A stretch of DNA of 64,000 nucleotides, from NCBI GenBank assembly GCA_022560025.1, contig JAFISE010000037.1, forward strand, positions 124,001-188,000, in the 5' to 3' direction. Of the stretch, positions 31,913 to 41,453 are shown piece after piece. The DNA is from Stagonosporopsis chrysanthemi (lineage: Eukaryota; Ascomycota; Dothideomycetes; Pleosporales; Didymellaceae). How positions within the stretch are numbered: position 1 is the first letter of the stretch; every line of letters starts with the position of its first letter. Both the position numbers and the translations under genes were made by a program. The notes under the pieces are model-generated. The model was not told the DNA's origin. It worked only from the letters and a program-made list of their open reading frames with translations, and did not search any database.

Positions 31913-32594
31913 TTAACACTGACTTCTATATGTGAGATCGATGATCGGGGCCTGCTTAACGAGGTCCACGAGTTTCAACATCATGTTATGGTCCACGATT
32001 AGTGGGATGCGGCGACGCCCTTGACTGTACTGCTCCTGGCGAGTACTTCTCTTCACTACATGCTTCAGCTCGTCAATCGTGGTCGTTAAGTTCGTCTTTC
32101 GGATAGCCATACGTCGATAGTCTCTTGCCGAGCTTCCAACGTTGTTCATCGGATCGAGCCCTTCGACAATTCTGCAATCGGCTACACGTCTTGTAACGCC
32201 CTCCATCGCTCCTTTGGCTTCATTCAGAACATCGACTTTGTCACTCAAACCCTGCTCAACGTCTCTCAGTTGGTGCAGATTCGCGTCAATTGATGCCCAG
32301 GAGTTGTTTCCGGGTAGAAGAGACTCTAAGTGTTGCATATCTTCTTGTTCCGGGCCTTCTGTCTATACATGAGACAAAGAATGGTGCATGTCTATCAATA
32401 TCTTTGTCCATGCCACCTGGACTGCTCGGATACTCACTGCTTCCCTTCTCGACTAAGCAGTGAACTTGTAGTGCTCGTATGCTTAGCTCAAGGTCGTGAC
32501 AGATCGCGCAGCTCAGTCTCACCTCGGACTCGTATGTATAGGTTGCCATGAACAGTAAAATGCTCAACAGGCTGCAGATGTTGTGCGAAGACAT
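31913..32594 (-). CDS. Small hypothetical protein with helical/coiled-coil character
   Basis: A possible model is complement(join(31913..32358, 32438..32594)), 200 aa, with a 79-bp intron (GTGAGT...ATAGACAG). Splicing bridges a hydrophobic N-terminus (MSSHNICSLLSILLFMATYTYESE) to a charged, predicted helical part ('LHQLRDVEQGLSDKVDVLNEAKGAMEG', 'DELKHVVKRS'). The style recalls helical N-terminal domains of fungal STAND/NLR-like proteins, but no NB domain follows and the stop at 31913 is firm. It may be an orphan gene, a truncated relic, or noise. The 5' end could lie further upstream. Confidence 0.33.
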
Positions 32595-33233
32595 AGCAGT
32601 GCATCAATCAAGAGTTCCATACGAAGTTGTTGACTTGCAGTCCGGTCGAATCCGGTTGCCGTAACAAACAAGTACAAGTTTATAAAAGTGATTTGTCTTA
32701 GTTATGTGGTCTTCGGAGAGGAAAATTGTGTGGAAGGAACGTCAACACTGCTGCAGGACCATGTCAAGCCAAGTCTTACTGCTTTAGAAATTCAGTGTCC
32801 TTAGAAATTCACTGTCTTTGCTTGCTGCGCCAAAGGACAGAAAGTGCTGAGATACACCTAAGATCCTTTGGATTCTAGTTCATAGAATGCGGAGGCAAGC
32901 ATGTCGTAGCGTCTGTCGATTACATCATTGGGGTCTTCCCCTCTTTACGGCTAACACGCAGCAAGACAGTACTCCACGAAAGGAACCCCACTTCTTTCTA
33001 CTCTGAGTTAAGAGCTCATGCTTCTGACAACCCACAGCCTTCATTGATGAGCCTGAGCGAGGCTGTCACACGCCCGGTAAAGCTAATTTTGTCTGTCATA
33101 AGCGACGGGTTGTAGAGTATGACTGTTGAAGACTCCCGAAGCTGCTCATGTACACGTTGTCGTATCAGCTTCTAACCCACAGAACCATAACTTATTCACA
33201 TCTAACAACAACTTCAACGAACGCCTCGCAGCC
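32595..33233. other. Intergenic gap with a 17-bp direct repeat
   Basis: About 640 bp of AT-richer sequence. Two adjacent 17-bp copies of TTAGAAATTCA(G/C)TGTC(C/T) lie at 32784-32800 and 32801-32817. No gene supported. Confidence 0.4.
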
Positions 33234-33679
33234 ATGTCGACCAAGCCGTCTCCAATCCGAGCCCTGTAGCACGTGCTGGATCTCCTATCTCGCCTACATG
33301 CTGCATCCTTGGAACAAGAAGCAGAAATCTCCAGCACGGAAAAGACGTTCTCCTCCGCGGTCATTGGCGACATTGAAACAGGCTTGCTGGTCAGGGTGAT
33401 GCTAAGAACGAGTTTGACAAGCTTCATCGCCTTAGATGGGACAAATGTCATTTTGTCTACCAGCTGCTTCTTGCTATGGGGCCAGCAAGCGCTGCCAACA
33501 CTGAAGACCGTCTTGCCGAACCTCAGACGCGGCGCTGTCGTCCTCGCCGACAACATGATCTCGGGAGCTGAGGGCTACAAGGATCTTCTGGCACTTCCGC
33601 GTGCTCCGGAGAATGGATTCCAGATACCACTTTGCCATTCGCCAACGGCTTCGAGATGAGTGTGCACTTGCCCATGTAA
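33234..33679 (+). pseudogene. O-methyltransferase relic (class-I, caffeoyl-CoA/catechol OMT-like)
   Basis: A degraded methyltransferase is readable in pieces. It opens MSTKPSPIRAL and then meets an in-frame TAG (33267-33269). It continues HVLDLLSRLHAASLEQEAE. The next homologous block, 'NEFDKLHRLRWDKCHFVYQLLLAMG', is in another frame (about 33400-33480). The sequence then jumps straight to 'LPTLKTVLPNLRRGAVVLADNM' and 'GAEGYKDLLA', losing the roughly 85 residues that normally hold the SAM-binding glycine motif. A final frame change is needed for the C-terminal 'LPFANGFEMSVHLPM' and a stop at 33677. Intact family members run about 220-240 aa. One stop, at least two frame changes and an internal deletion mean it cannot make an active enzyme. 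Confidence 0.8.
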
Positions 33680-34156
33680 AAAGTTTGACGTCGACGAGGG
33701 CATACGTGGGTCAATCATATTAGAGCAACGAAGGAATCCAGTACCTTCTTGAGCGTGCCGGGCCAACAGCGAGCATTTTGCCGATCTCCCATACGGAATC
33801 TCGATGCATTCTTGGACGAGCCCAGACCATGCGCAATCTTACGGAGATCCCGTCATCGTGCCTTCACAATTCTTCCCTCACGCTCACCGTCAAACCTTTT
33901 TTTTCTGGGGAAGATTGCTCAAAAGCTCCTCTTAAGTCGATCTGCAAATCCTAATCTTGGAATGACGTTCTTTGCGGGGTGCCAGGGCAGCTGTTGCTGG
34001 GGGAACCGGCAGGTGCGATTTCCAAACAACGAAAGCGCCTTAGCGCCCGCTAGGTTCAATCCCGTCTACGCCCACGCCCACCCGGGTTCCTTGTTGCAAG
34101 ACTCCACCGACTTCGCGCAGGCGCGTCTAACCCGACAGCATACACCAGAGCCCACA
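33680..34156. other. Upstream region of the ASPM-like gene
   Basis: About 480 bp. The ASPM frame stays open leftward to 33749 and includes an alternative ATG at 33962, but 34157 has the better fungal start context (CACAATG). Probably promoter and 5' leader. Confidence 0.4.
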
Positions 34157-37100
34157 ATGTACCGGTACGCGGCAGGCACGCCATGTCCCCCGCCATCGAA
34201 CGCCTCCTATCCGAGCGGTCGTTATTATGACTATGGACATCCTTCGTCTGGCTACGCGCCCAGCTACGTAGAGGACGGCACGACGGCAAACATCGAATTC
34301 ACGACCGAGATCCAGGCGAAGCCGCGCGCTGTCAAGCCCCGACGACCAGCCCGATCAGCACGCCCGACTGCCTTCAACCCCACGCTGGACATCTTTGAAG
34401 ATATTGCGCACGAAGAGGAGCAGCAGCGACGTCGCACAGACGTTGGGACAGGGCGGGGAGCTCGTGCGACGGCCGCGATCGACGGCGCCAAAGTGAAGAA
34501 GAGCAGCCTACTCGCGCAACCCGCACAGAAGATCCCAAGAGCAGCGCCGTCGGTGCAAGAGCCGCCACCAATGAAGTCGCACCGCAAGCGCGTCTCGCAG
34601 GTCTTGATGGACAAAGAGTCGCCGAACGTCAACGCGACAATCAAGCTCCAGGAAGATGTGCTCGAGAGAAGAGAAATGAAGACAGGGCCCAAGAAGGACC
34701 CACGGCGCAGGACCATCTACGTGCCCTCTGACGACACCACATACTTGACGATTCATCCCGGGCAGTCAGTCCATGAACCGCGGAAAGCTCGAGAGACGTC
34801 GCCAGACATTGGGTTAGACCTGGTGACGGTATCAGACGAGGACAATACGAGCTTGGTCTCGGCGCTGAAGAAAGAGAAGAAGGTCTCACGGAAGCCCATG
34901 GCTGCGCCACCAAAGCGGGGCCCTCTCAGCACGTCGTCGCGGTCGCTCCAGAGCGTCTCGTTCTCAAGTGATATCGCAGGCTCAGGCGACGGGAAAGAAA
35001 ATGTCCCTCCAGGCATGGCCTCGATTCAGAAGAAGAGCGATGGAACACACATTGAGATCAACTTCCCCAAAGCGTTGACGAAGGGTACTTCTGTGGCCGA
35101 GGCACCCAAAGTCAGAGTCAAGTCTTCGAAGAGCTCCGATGTGACCTCGTCAGTAAAGTCTCGCGTAAAGTCTGATGCACGGACGCGGCCAGAGGGCTCC
35201 CAGAAGCGCCTGCGCGAGCAAACCAGCTATGAGCGCATGCCATCTAAGTCGATCAAGGCACGAGCAGATGGCACAGCTTCCAATGCAAGCAGTCTTGCAG
35301 CACACAAGGCAGCACTCAAAGAGCACAACGCAGCTATCAAGAACGCCAAACCCAGAGTGACGAAGACGCGCCCCATACTGCCACCCTCGTCCTCGCCTTT
35401 CCATACCGACAAGACTCCGCCAGCTGCGTTGCGCCGCCAGCGTCCAGAACGCGCGGCCACGAACATCCAGATGATGCACGTTGTTGGTAAACCACAGCAA
35501 TCGCGCGAGAAGTATCCCGTTTTGGAGGAAGACATCGCACGACCGGAGATGTACGAGGACAACTGGCTCACGTATCAGGAGATCGCCATCACGCAGCTTT
35601 TGAATTCCATGTTCGATTCAGCCAATACCAACCAGGACGATGAGCAGAGTCCGGAAGAGCTGAGGAAGAAGATACTCGCCCTTTATCACGCACCGTCGAT
35701 GCCTCCTCTACACAAGCGTCTGCAGGCATCTCTTCAATTCGGCGCGTTGAGTATACCGAAGGATCTCCTCGCTCAGACACTGAGACTCAAAGATGATGTC
35801 GGGATGAGGAAGAAGTTTCTGACGCTCTGGACCAAGTCTTATGACCTCACCGCTTTGCGTGCGGCGGCTGAGACTATTGTAGGACGTCAGATCAACACTC
35901 CTTCGCGACTGTCGACAGGATCGACATGCTCTGACGACGGCTCGCGTATGTTCCGTGCCGAGCGACGAGCCATTGAGCACTTCCTGGACGCCTTCCTGAT
36001 CAAGAACGAGGATGCTGTTCGTGTCAAGCCCGGGGTCGGCAGCATTGCCACTATCACACGGGGGGACGACGACTTCGGGTCACAAGGCTGGTCGTGGAGA
36101 CGCACTGCTCTGCGTAGCTTGATGCTTGTATTGCTGCTCGATCAGACGAAGAGCGCGGATGTCTTGCCAGGCTGTCTTTTCCAGTCCACGTCGTCTTGCA
36201 AAACGTCCGTCGATGTCCTGCACCAGCTTTCGACCATGCTGCTCCCCTCGCACGGCGACATCACACGGCCACTTGGACATCTCAACTACAAGGTCGCTCA
36301 CGTCCAATACCCGCTACAGGAGTACACATACCACATTGACAACATCGCCATCGACCTGCGGGACGGCATAATCCTGACCCGTCTGGTCGAGCTGCTGCTC
36401 TACCCATCAAGCACCCTCGCTGCGCAGCATGACGACACCATCACCATCGCCATGCCAACCGGCGAGCTGCTAACGTCGGACATCACGCAGAAAGATAGCT
36501 GGGTCCTCTCCCAGCACCTCAAGTATCCCGCCATCGGTCGCCCGCAGAAAGCCTACAACGTTCAAGTCGCCCTCTCCGCACTTGAAGGCGTCCGCGGCCT
36601 GCCCAGCCAAGCAGCTGGTGCCGTTGCCGCGTCAGAAGTCGTCGACGGCCATCGTGAAAAGACGCTCAGTCTGCTGTGGTCTCTGGTCGGCAAGCATGGC
36701 TTGGGGAGTCTGGTTGACTGGCCACACATCGTCAAGGAAACAGAGCGTTTCAAGCAGCAGTGGTACACACGCCGCAACCGATTCGAAGAAGACGACCTCG
36801 ACTCAGACAGCGAGTCCGACCTCCCCACGAAAGACGGCCTAGCGCTCCACACATCCCTCCTCCTTGCATGGGCGCGTTCTATCGCGCGCCTCCATGGCCT
36901 CCGTGTGACCAATCTAACCACCTCCTTCGCCTCCCCCGCCGTGCTAGAACGCATCGTCGACACCTACCTGCCGTCCTCCAGCACCGCCAGCGCGCGCAGC
37001 TTCCCCGCCAAACTCGCCGCAACAGGCTGCTCGCCGTCGTTTATCGCCCTCTTCTCCCCGCACCCCTCATCCACCGCAACTGCAAAGTCCATCCCCAGCA

Positions 37101-37483
37101 AAGACTTCACGCTCCTCACACTCGCCTTCCTCGCCTCCCGCCTGCTCCCCCTCTCCACGCGGCACCGCGCAGCAACCACAATCCAACGCGCGTTCCGCGC
37201 CCACGTCGTGCGCAAAACGACATCCGCACGCATCAAGGCGCTGCTCCTCGCGCACGAGTCGGCGCAGGTGGCGCAGGCGCGGCAGCGCATGGTGGACGCG
37301 GCGAGCGTGCTGCAGCGCGCGTGGCGTGGCGTGCTGCAGGGTAGACAAAAGAAGCTGGAGCGCGACGTCACGGCGTTTCAGGGCCTGTGCAGGGCGTGGG
37401 CGGTGAGGCGTTGGGCGAGGAGGGTTACGGCGGGAAGGGTTGGTGGGAGAGAGAAGGTGAGGAGGGTGAGAGGTGGTTGGTAG
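34157..37483 (+). CDS. ASPM-like calponin-homology/IQ calmodulin-binding spindle protein
   Basis: A single exon of 1,108 aa from 34157 (MYRYAAGTPCPPPSN); starting at 33962 would give 1,173 aa. Residues up to ~440 are basic, disordered and rich in Ser/Lys. A conserved helical block follows ('EMYEDNWLTYQEIAITQLLNSMF'). Residues ~705-858 hold the calponin-homology module ('NIAIDLRDGIILTRLVELLL', 'RPQKAYNVQVALSALEGV', 'LLWSLVGKHGLGSLVDW'). The C-terminus carries IQ motifs ('AATTIQRAFRAHVVRK', 'VLQRAWRGVLQGRQ', 'GLCRAWAVRRWARRV'). Family knowledge: ASPM proteins focus spindle poles and bind calmodulin. The yeast-form name Sha1 is sometimes used for fungal members. The architecture is diagnostic; the start codon is less certain. 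Confidence 0.82.
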   Translation: MYRYAAGTPCPPPSNASYPSGRYYDYGHPSSGYAPSYVEDGTTANIEFTTEIQAKPRAVKPRRPARSARPTAFNPTLDIFEDIAHEEEQQRRRTDVGTGRGARATAAIDGAKVKKSSLLAQPAQKIPRAAPSVQEPPPMKSHRKRVSQVLMDKESPNVNATIKLQEDVLERREMKTGPKKDPRRRTIYVPSDDTTYLTIHPGQSVHEPRKARETSPDIGLDLVTVSDEDNTSLVSALKKEKKVSRKPMAAPPKRGPLSTSSRSLQSVSFSSDIAGSGDGKENVPPGMASIQKKSDGTHIEINFPKALTKGTSVAEAPKVRVKSSKSSDVTSSVKSRVKSDARTRPEGSQKRLREQTSYERMPSKSIKARADGTASNASSLAAHKAALKEHNAAIKNAKPRVTKTRPILPPSSSPFHTDKTPPAALRRQRPERAATNIQMMHVVGKPQQSREKYPVLEEDIARPEMYEDNWLTYQEIAITQLLNSMFDSANTNQDDEQSPEELRKKILALYHAPSMPPLHKRLQASLQFGALSIPKDLLAQTLRLKDDVGMRKKFLTLWTKSYDLTALRAAAETIVGRQINTPSRLSTGSTCSDDGSRMFRAERRAIEHFLDAFLIKNEDAVRVKPGVGSIATITRGDDDFGSQGWSWRRTALRSLMLVLLLDQTKSADVLPGCLFQSTSSCKTSVDVLHQLSTMLLPSHGDITRPLGHLNYKVAHVQYPLQEYTYHIDNIAIDLRDGIILTRLVELLLYPSSTLAAQHDDTITIAMPTGELLTSDITQKDSWVLSQHLKYPAIGRPQKAYNVQVALSALEGVRGLPSQAAGAVAASEVVDGHREKTLSLLWSLVGKHGLGSLVDWPHIVKETERFKQQWYTRRNRFEEDDLDSDSESDLPTKDGLALHTSLLLAWARSIARLHGLRVTNLTTSFASPAVLERIVDTYLPSSSTASARSFPAKLAATGCSPSFIALFSPHPSSTATAKSIPSKDFTLLTLAFLASRLLPLSTRHRAATTIQRAFRAHVVRKTTSARIKALLLAHESAQVAQARQRMVDAASVLQRAWRGVLQGRQKKLERDVTAFQGLCRAWAVRRWARRVTAGRVGGREKVRRVRGGW

Positions 37484-37892
37484 GGGGAGGTGTTGTTTGG
37501 ATTGAGTGGTTGAGGAGAGGAGAGGAGAGTAGAATCGAGGGGAAGGGAAGGAAGGAAAGAGGACGCGAGTGCAATGGTCTTTCTCCTTTTGCGCGTCCGT
37601 GTTGGCGTTGCGTTGCATTGCGTTGCATTGCGTTGGGTCTGTTCGAGCGTGCACGGTACTGGCGATAGCGATGATGATTGAGCGCCGTCGAGCACTGTCA
37701 TTATCGTCCCCCTTCCCCTCTTACCGAGCAGCGAGCCAGCAAAGCAGCTCCCTGTTTTGTTCTGTTTTGTCCTTGTCCATCCTTCATAGCTATATACCTT
37801 TCCCTGCCTTTTTTTCACTCCTCCTGCGCAGCGTAGCGTTGATACTCAATCCACCTATTCGTTCGTTCGTTTATTAGGCTGTTGGTTCACCC

Positions 37893-37948
37893 GTTGATTC
37901 ACTGTCGTTGATTCACTGTCGTCGACTCACTATCGTAGAGTCACTATC
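37893..37948. repeat. 14-bp minisatellite, four units
   Basis: Four adjacent 14-mers: GTTGATTCACTGTC twice, then GTCGACTCACTATC and GTAGAGTCACTATC. The first two are identical and the later two diverge progressively. Confidence 0.8.
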
Positions 37949-38296
37949 ATTGACCTATCCTCTCACCACACCACACCATGCGGCAACAACAACAGCATTA
38001 TACCCCCCCCCCCCCTTTTTTTTTTACCGCAGCCTCTCTACTCCCCGCTCTACTCCCTACTCTGCAGGAAAGGGATAGAGATAAGAATCGATTGTCAAGA
38101 AAGCCCTTTGATTACATTTACGTGCACGAGCAGTGCGTTTTTTTTGGGGAGTATGCACGACACGACACGACATGACGCGACGTCACTACGTCGTATATCG
38201 TATCATATCGTATCATATCATATTCCATGCGATGCAATGCGATGCGATGCAATACAATGGCTCTATGTAGGTTGGAAGAAAGAAAGAAATGGGGCT

Positions 38297-38393
38297 GTAG
38301 CCTAGCCTAGCCTAGTCTAGCCTGACCTGGCCTAGCCTGGCGTGGGCGTGGTGGTATTGGTATTGGTACTGGTATTGGTATTGGTATTGGTAG
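38297..38393. repeat. CCTAG and GGTATT microsatellites
   Basis: A 5-bp CCTAG-type array (38297-38340, imperfect, about eight units) is followed after 12 bp by a 6-bp GGTATT array (38353-38393, about seven units with one GGTACT variant). Confidence 0.75.
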
Positions 38394-38601
38394 TTAATGA
38401 GAAAGACGTAGGGCAAGGTAAGGTCCTTCTCGAAAGAGGGCAAGGTAGGTAAGGCAGGTAAGGCAAGGCAAGGTATGTAAAAGCGCTATAATCCACTTCA
38501 AAAAAGAAAGGAAATCAAAATGCCAGTCCAAGGCGTATATATAAGGTTGATACCGCAGAATGTCGCACAAAAAAAAATAGATGTTCTAAAACTACACCAC
38601 G

Positions 38602-39778
38602 CTACACGCTGCGCTCGGGGCTTTCCCCCTCGGCAACGACGGCAACGCCCAGCCCGCGGTCGGGGCTCTGCAGCACGAGCTGCTCGTGGCGCCGTGCGCG
38701 GATGAAGTCGCTGACGCTCTTGATGAGGATGAACCAGCCGACGATCATGAGGCCGTAGGCGAGCCAGTCGGTGCCGGCGACGCCCGCGCTGGCCGAGGCG
38801 GCAGCAGCCTCAGCGGCCGCGCCGCCGGTGCTGGTGGCGACCTTATCTGGGTCGAAGGTGTGGGCGTTGGGGTCGCTGGGGACGCCGCCGTTGAAGTCCG
38901 AGTTGGGGGTGTCGTTGCTGGAGCCGCCGGGGCTGAGGGTCGCGGAGCGGAAGCCGAAGCCGAATTGCACGAGGGTGATGCCGAGGCCGGCGCGCGAGCC
39001 GTTTTTGGCAGCGTGCGTCGTGTGAAGGAGGTAGGTCAGCAGGAAGCCGACGAGCTGGAAGGACATGGAGATCATGGCGTTCCAGATGAAGCTGAAGAGG
39101 GAGCCGACGGGGAGGCCCTCGACGAAGACCTCGTCGCCGAAGGTGCCGGGGGCGAGGATGGTGGTTTCCCAGTATGGCGGTGTTGCGTCGGCGGCGGCCT
39201 GCTCGTATGTCTGCGGAGTGTTAGTGTCTGCCTGTGCCGTCACCATGACTGGACGCCTACCGGCGGCTTCTCCTCAAGATCCTCCCCCCTCGTGGGCTTC
39301 GCACTCAGGTTGGCCCACACGCCGCCGTTTCCCCCGCCGTAGACGCGCCCGCTGGCGGGCATCTGTGTGTCGAAGGTGGGCAGCTCGGTGGTCCGGCGCA
39401 GCAGCCCAGGCTGTGGCGGTGCATCGTCGTCGGAGTGGGGATTCCCGCGCATCAGGCGCTGGCGGTCGTCGCGGCCATCCTCGTCCTCGTCGTCGTCCGA
39501 GTCCGAGTCGAATGTGTCGGCGAGCGTACGGTCCTCGGGGGCGTCTTGGGTGCGGGCGGGGGGGTCGTCGGCCAGCAGGCGGCGTGAGGTCGGTGACGAG
39601 GCGCGCGAGTGGAACGACGGGGGCGGCGAGGCGGGCGGCCACTGCTGCTGCGAGGAGACGGGCGAGTCTGCGTCGTCGTGGGCGGCCACCTGGAGCGCTG
39701 TCAGTGTGCGGTCGTGTAGGGGCGCGTGCGCAGCGCGCTGGGGAGGCAACGCACCCTTTCGTAGGCCTGGCTCGGCAT
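38602..39778 (-). CDS. NDFIP/BSD2-type adaptor of NEDD4-family ubiquitin ligases
   Basis: The model is complement(join(38602..39210, 39261..39689, 39755..39778)), 353 aa, with introns of 50 and 65 bp. Exon 1 encodes only MPSQAYER; exon 2 is acidic and Pro/Ser-rich. The second splice creates 'EEKPPTYEQAAADATPPYWE', giving a canonical PPxY motif (PPTY, residues 150-153) that neither exon contains alone. Three hydrophobic segments follow: 'SLFSFIWNAMISMSFQLVGFLLTYLL', 'GLGITLVQFGFG' and 'WLAYGLMIVGWFILIKSV'. Family knowledge: yeast Bsd2 and animal NDFIP1/2 sit in Golgi/endosome membranes and recruit Rsp5/NEDD4 through PPxY to sort metal transporters and other cargo. It is divergent from the CBP6-like gene. 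Confidence 0.85.
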
Positions 39779-40189
39779 GGTTGCGGGTCGCCGCTCTCGG
39801 GGCGTGCTGGGGACGGGGGGAGACGGGGGAGAGGCGGGGAGCGCAGACGGCGGCCAGGAGAAGGGGGGCAGCGGGCGGGCGTCTTGTGTGGTTGTGGTTG
39901 TGGTCGGCGTTGTGGTCGTGGCCGTGGCCGGAGAGGGCAGTCAGCAGCGGCAGGCAGGTGCTCTGGGTTTCAAATCGACGAGAACGGCGCATAGCACGCA
40001 CGGCTGTCCCGGCGCTGGCGTTGGCGCTGGCGCTGGGCCCTCCCCAATCGTGGCGCAGCTGCTGGGTCGCGCCGCCCACCAATCGCGCGCTAGGCTCGAC
40101 CCCGGTCGACGCATCATCATTGACGGTGACTTTTTGGCCGTCGCGACAGCGAACAGACGGACGCCTGCAGCGCTCCCACACCACACAGC
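39779..40189. promoter_or_regulatory. Shared upstream region of the NDFIP-like (-) and CBP6-like (+) genes
   Basis: A 411-bp head-to-head gap. A CCAAT box is present at 40079-40083, about 110 bp before the CBP6-like start, a common position for Hap-complex sites at mitochondrial genes. The regulation is inference. Confidence 0.4.
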
Positions 40190-40693
40190 ATGGCGACCAC
40201 AGTCCGTCCGCACCGCAACAAGCGACTCCCCCCCCCCCCAAAAGCAGCCGCTGACACACGCCAGGTAGCAAAGCAGTACACGCGCCTCCTGCGCCTCTGG
40301 CCGACCGACGCCCTGCGGCCCAACCTGCCCTTCACCCGCGCAATCGAAGCCCGCGCGCTCCCTTACGGCGTCGAGCCTGTCAACAAGCCCGAGGACTCTG
40401 CCCGCACGCCCGGCAACACCACGCCCGTCCCCTCGCCCGCCGACGTGCAACCCACCACCGCAACCACACATGCCGTCCCCAGCCCGGCGCACGAGTCGGC
40501 GCAGGTCACCGCCCTGTTCTCGCTGCTGGAGAACCGCTATGCGAAGAGGTACCCGCTGAGCGATGCCGTCTTCAAGCCCACGAGCGCGCCCGAGCACTAC
40601 TCTAATCTGATGGCCGAGATTGAGCGTGCGCCGCAGAAGACGTGGTGGCAGGCCAAGGTCGACGAGTGGAAGATGAAGATCAGGTGGAAGTAG
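40190..40693 (+). CDS. Probable mitochondrial complex III assembly factor (CBP6/UQCC2-like)
   Basis: A single exon of 167 aa. The core 'KQYTRLLRLWPTDALRPNLPFTRAIEAR' resembles the UQCC2/CBP6 family, where an R-LL--WP-D--R pattern opens the protein. The C-terminal part ('LFSLLENRYAKRYPLSDAVFKP', 'HYSNLMAEIERAPQKTWW') keeps the family's length (yeast Cbp6 is about 162 aa). The N-terminus is basic with several prolines, compatible with mitochondrial import. Family knowledge: Cbp6 with Cbp3 binds newly made cytochrome b. The middle third is Pro/Thr-rich and probably disordered. The assignment rests on pattern recognition of a divergent family. Confidence 0.55.
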   Translation: MATTVRPHRNKRLPPPPKAAADTRQVAKQYTRLLRLWPTDALRPNLPFTRAIEARALPYGVEPVNKPEDSARTPGNTTPVPSPADVQPTTATTHAVPSPAHESAQVTALFSLLENRYAKRYPLSDAVFKPTSAPEHYSNLMAEIERAPQKTWWQAKVDEWKMKIRWK

Positions 40694-41453
40694 TCGTGAG
40701 TGTTGCATGTATAGTATGTATATTAGGAAGCGAAGCGTGTGCGAGCATGGCGTTGGGCAGGGAACACCATCAAGTTGAGCTGGGCCACAACACGCACACC
40801 ACTAAGCGGGCGAAGTACTGCACTTTGAATAATGTCACAACAAATACCCATCACCTCCACCTCCTCCTCACCCATCTTGAAGTCATTGCACATCACAGGC
40901 ACATGTCGCACGTCTATCCCACCTCCTCTTTACCCATCTTAAAGTCACTGCACATCACAGGCACATGTCGCACGTCCATCCCACCTCCTCTTTACCTATC
41001 TTAAAGTTACTGCACATCACAGGCACATGTCGCACGTCCATCCCAACAGGCGACGCAGTTCCTCCGTGTCTCCACAGAAACCGCACCACATGCCACACGC
41101 CGTCATCACGTCGTCCTTACCCGCCTCCCGATTCTAGATCGAAGCGGCTCAGACATGACTACCGACACGTCACGGGACCGTGCACGCACACCACAGCTAT
41201 CCAGACATCCTTGTCTTCTCCCTTGCGGGGTACTAAGGCGCCGGCGACTGCGAGCGCTGTTCAATCTTTCGCGAGGCTATACTGAGCAGCAGGAATGGGT
41301 CTGGTCGCTGAGCTCCACCTTAGGCCGCGAGCTACGCACTACTTCAACCGCAATTGAGTGTGAGAAAGCGAAAAGAAAAAAAAAGAAAATGTGAACAGGG
41401 ATATCATTACAAGTCCAGAGTGTCGACAACTCTTCAAAACTCCTCTTCTCTTC
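40694..41453. other. Convergent intergenic region with a 62-bp minisatellite
   Basis: About 760 bp between the 3' ends of the CBP6-like and NUP37-like genes. It contains the three-copy 62-bp repeat listed separately. Other frames are short and unconvincing. Confidence 0.5.
40857..41043. repeat. 62-bp minisatellite, three tandem copies
   Basis: The motif CCCATCTTGAAGTCATTGCA and its variants recur at 40871, 40933 and 40995, a strict 62-bp period. The block CATCACAGGCACATGTCGCA is identical in all three copies. Copies 2 and 3 are the most similar, which suggests recent expansion. Confidence 0.88.

Larger units (their letters stand above)
37484..38601. other. Convergent intergenic region dense in simple repeats
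   Basis: The 1.1 kb between the 3' ends of the ASPM-like and NDFIP-like genes holds several unrelated arrays: CGTTGCATTG units (37601-37637), a 14-bp minisatellite (37893-37948), C and T homopolymers near 38006-38027, TCGTATCATA units (38198-38223), GATGC/AATGC units (38226-38255), CCTAG units (38297-38340), GGTATT units (38353-38393) and GGCAAGGTA-like units to ~38475. All long frames here are repeat-driven. No gene. Confidence 0.7.

Noticed and set aside
34020..34080. GGTTCAATCCC resembling a tRNA B box
   Set aside because: The flanking bases do not form a T-stem and no matching acceptor stem or A box is present; it lies just upstream of the ASPM-like coding sequence.
40642..41004. 120-codon plus-strand frame after the CBP6-like gene
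   Set aside because: It overlaps the real gene out of frame and then runs through the 62-bp minisatellite.
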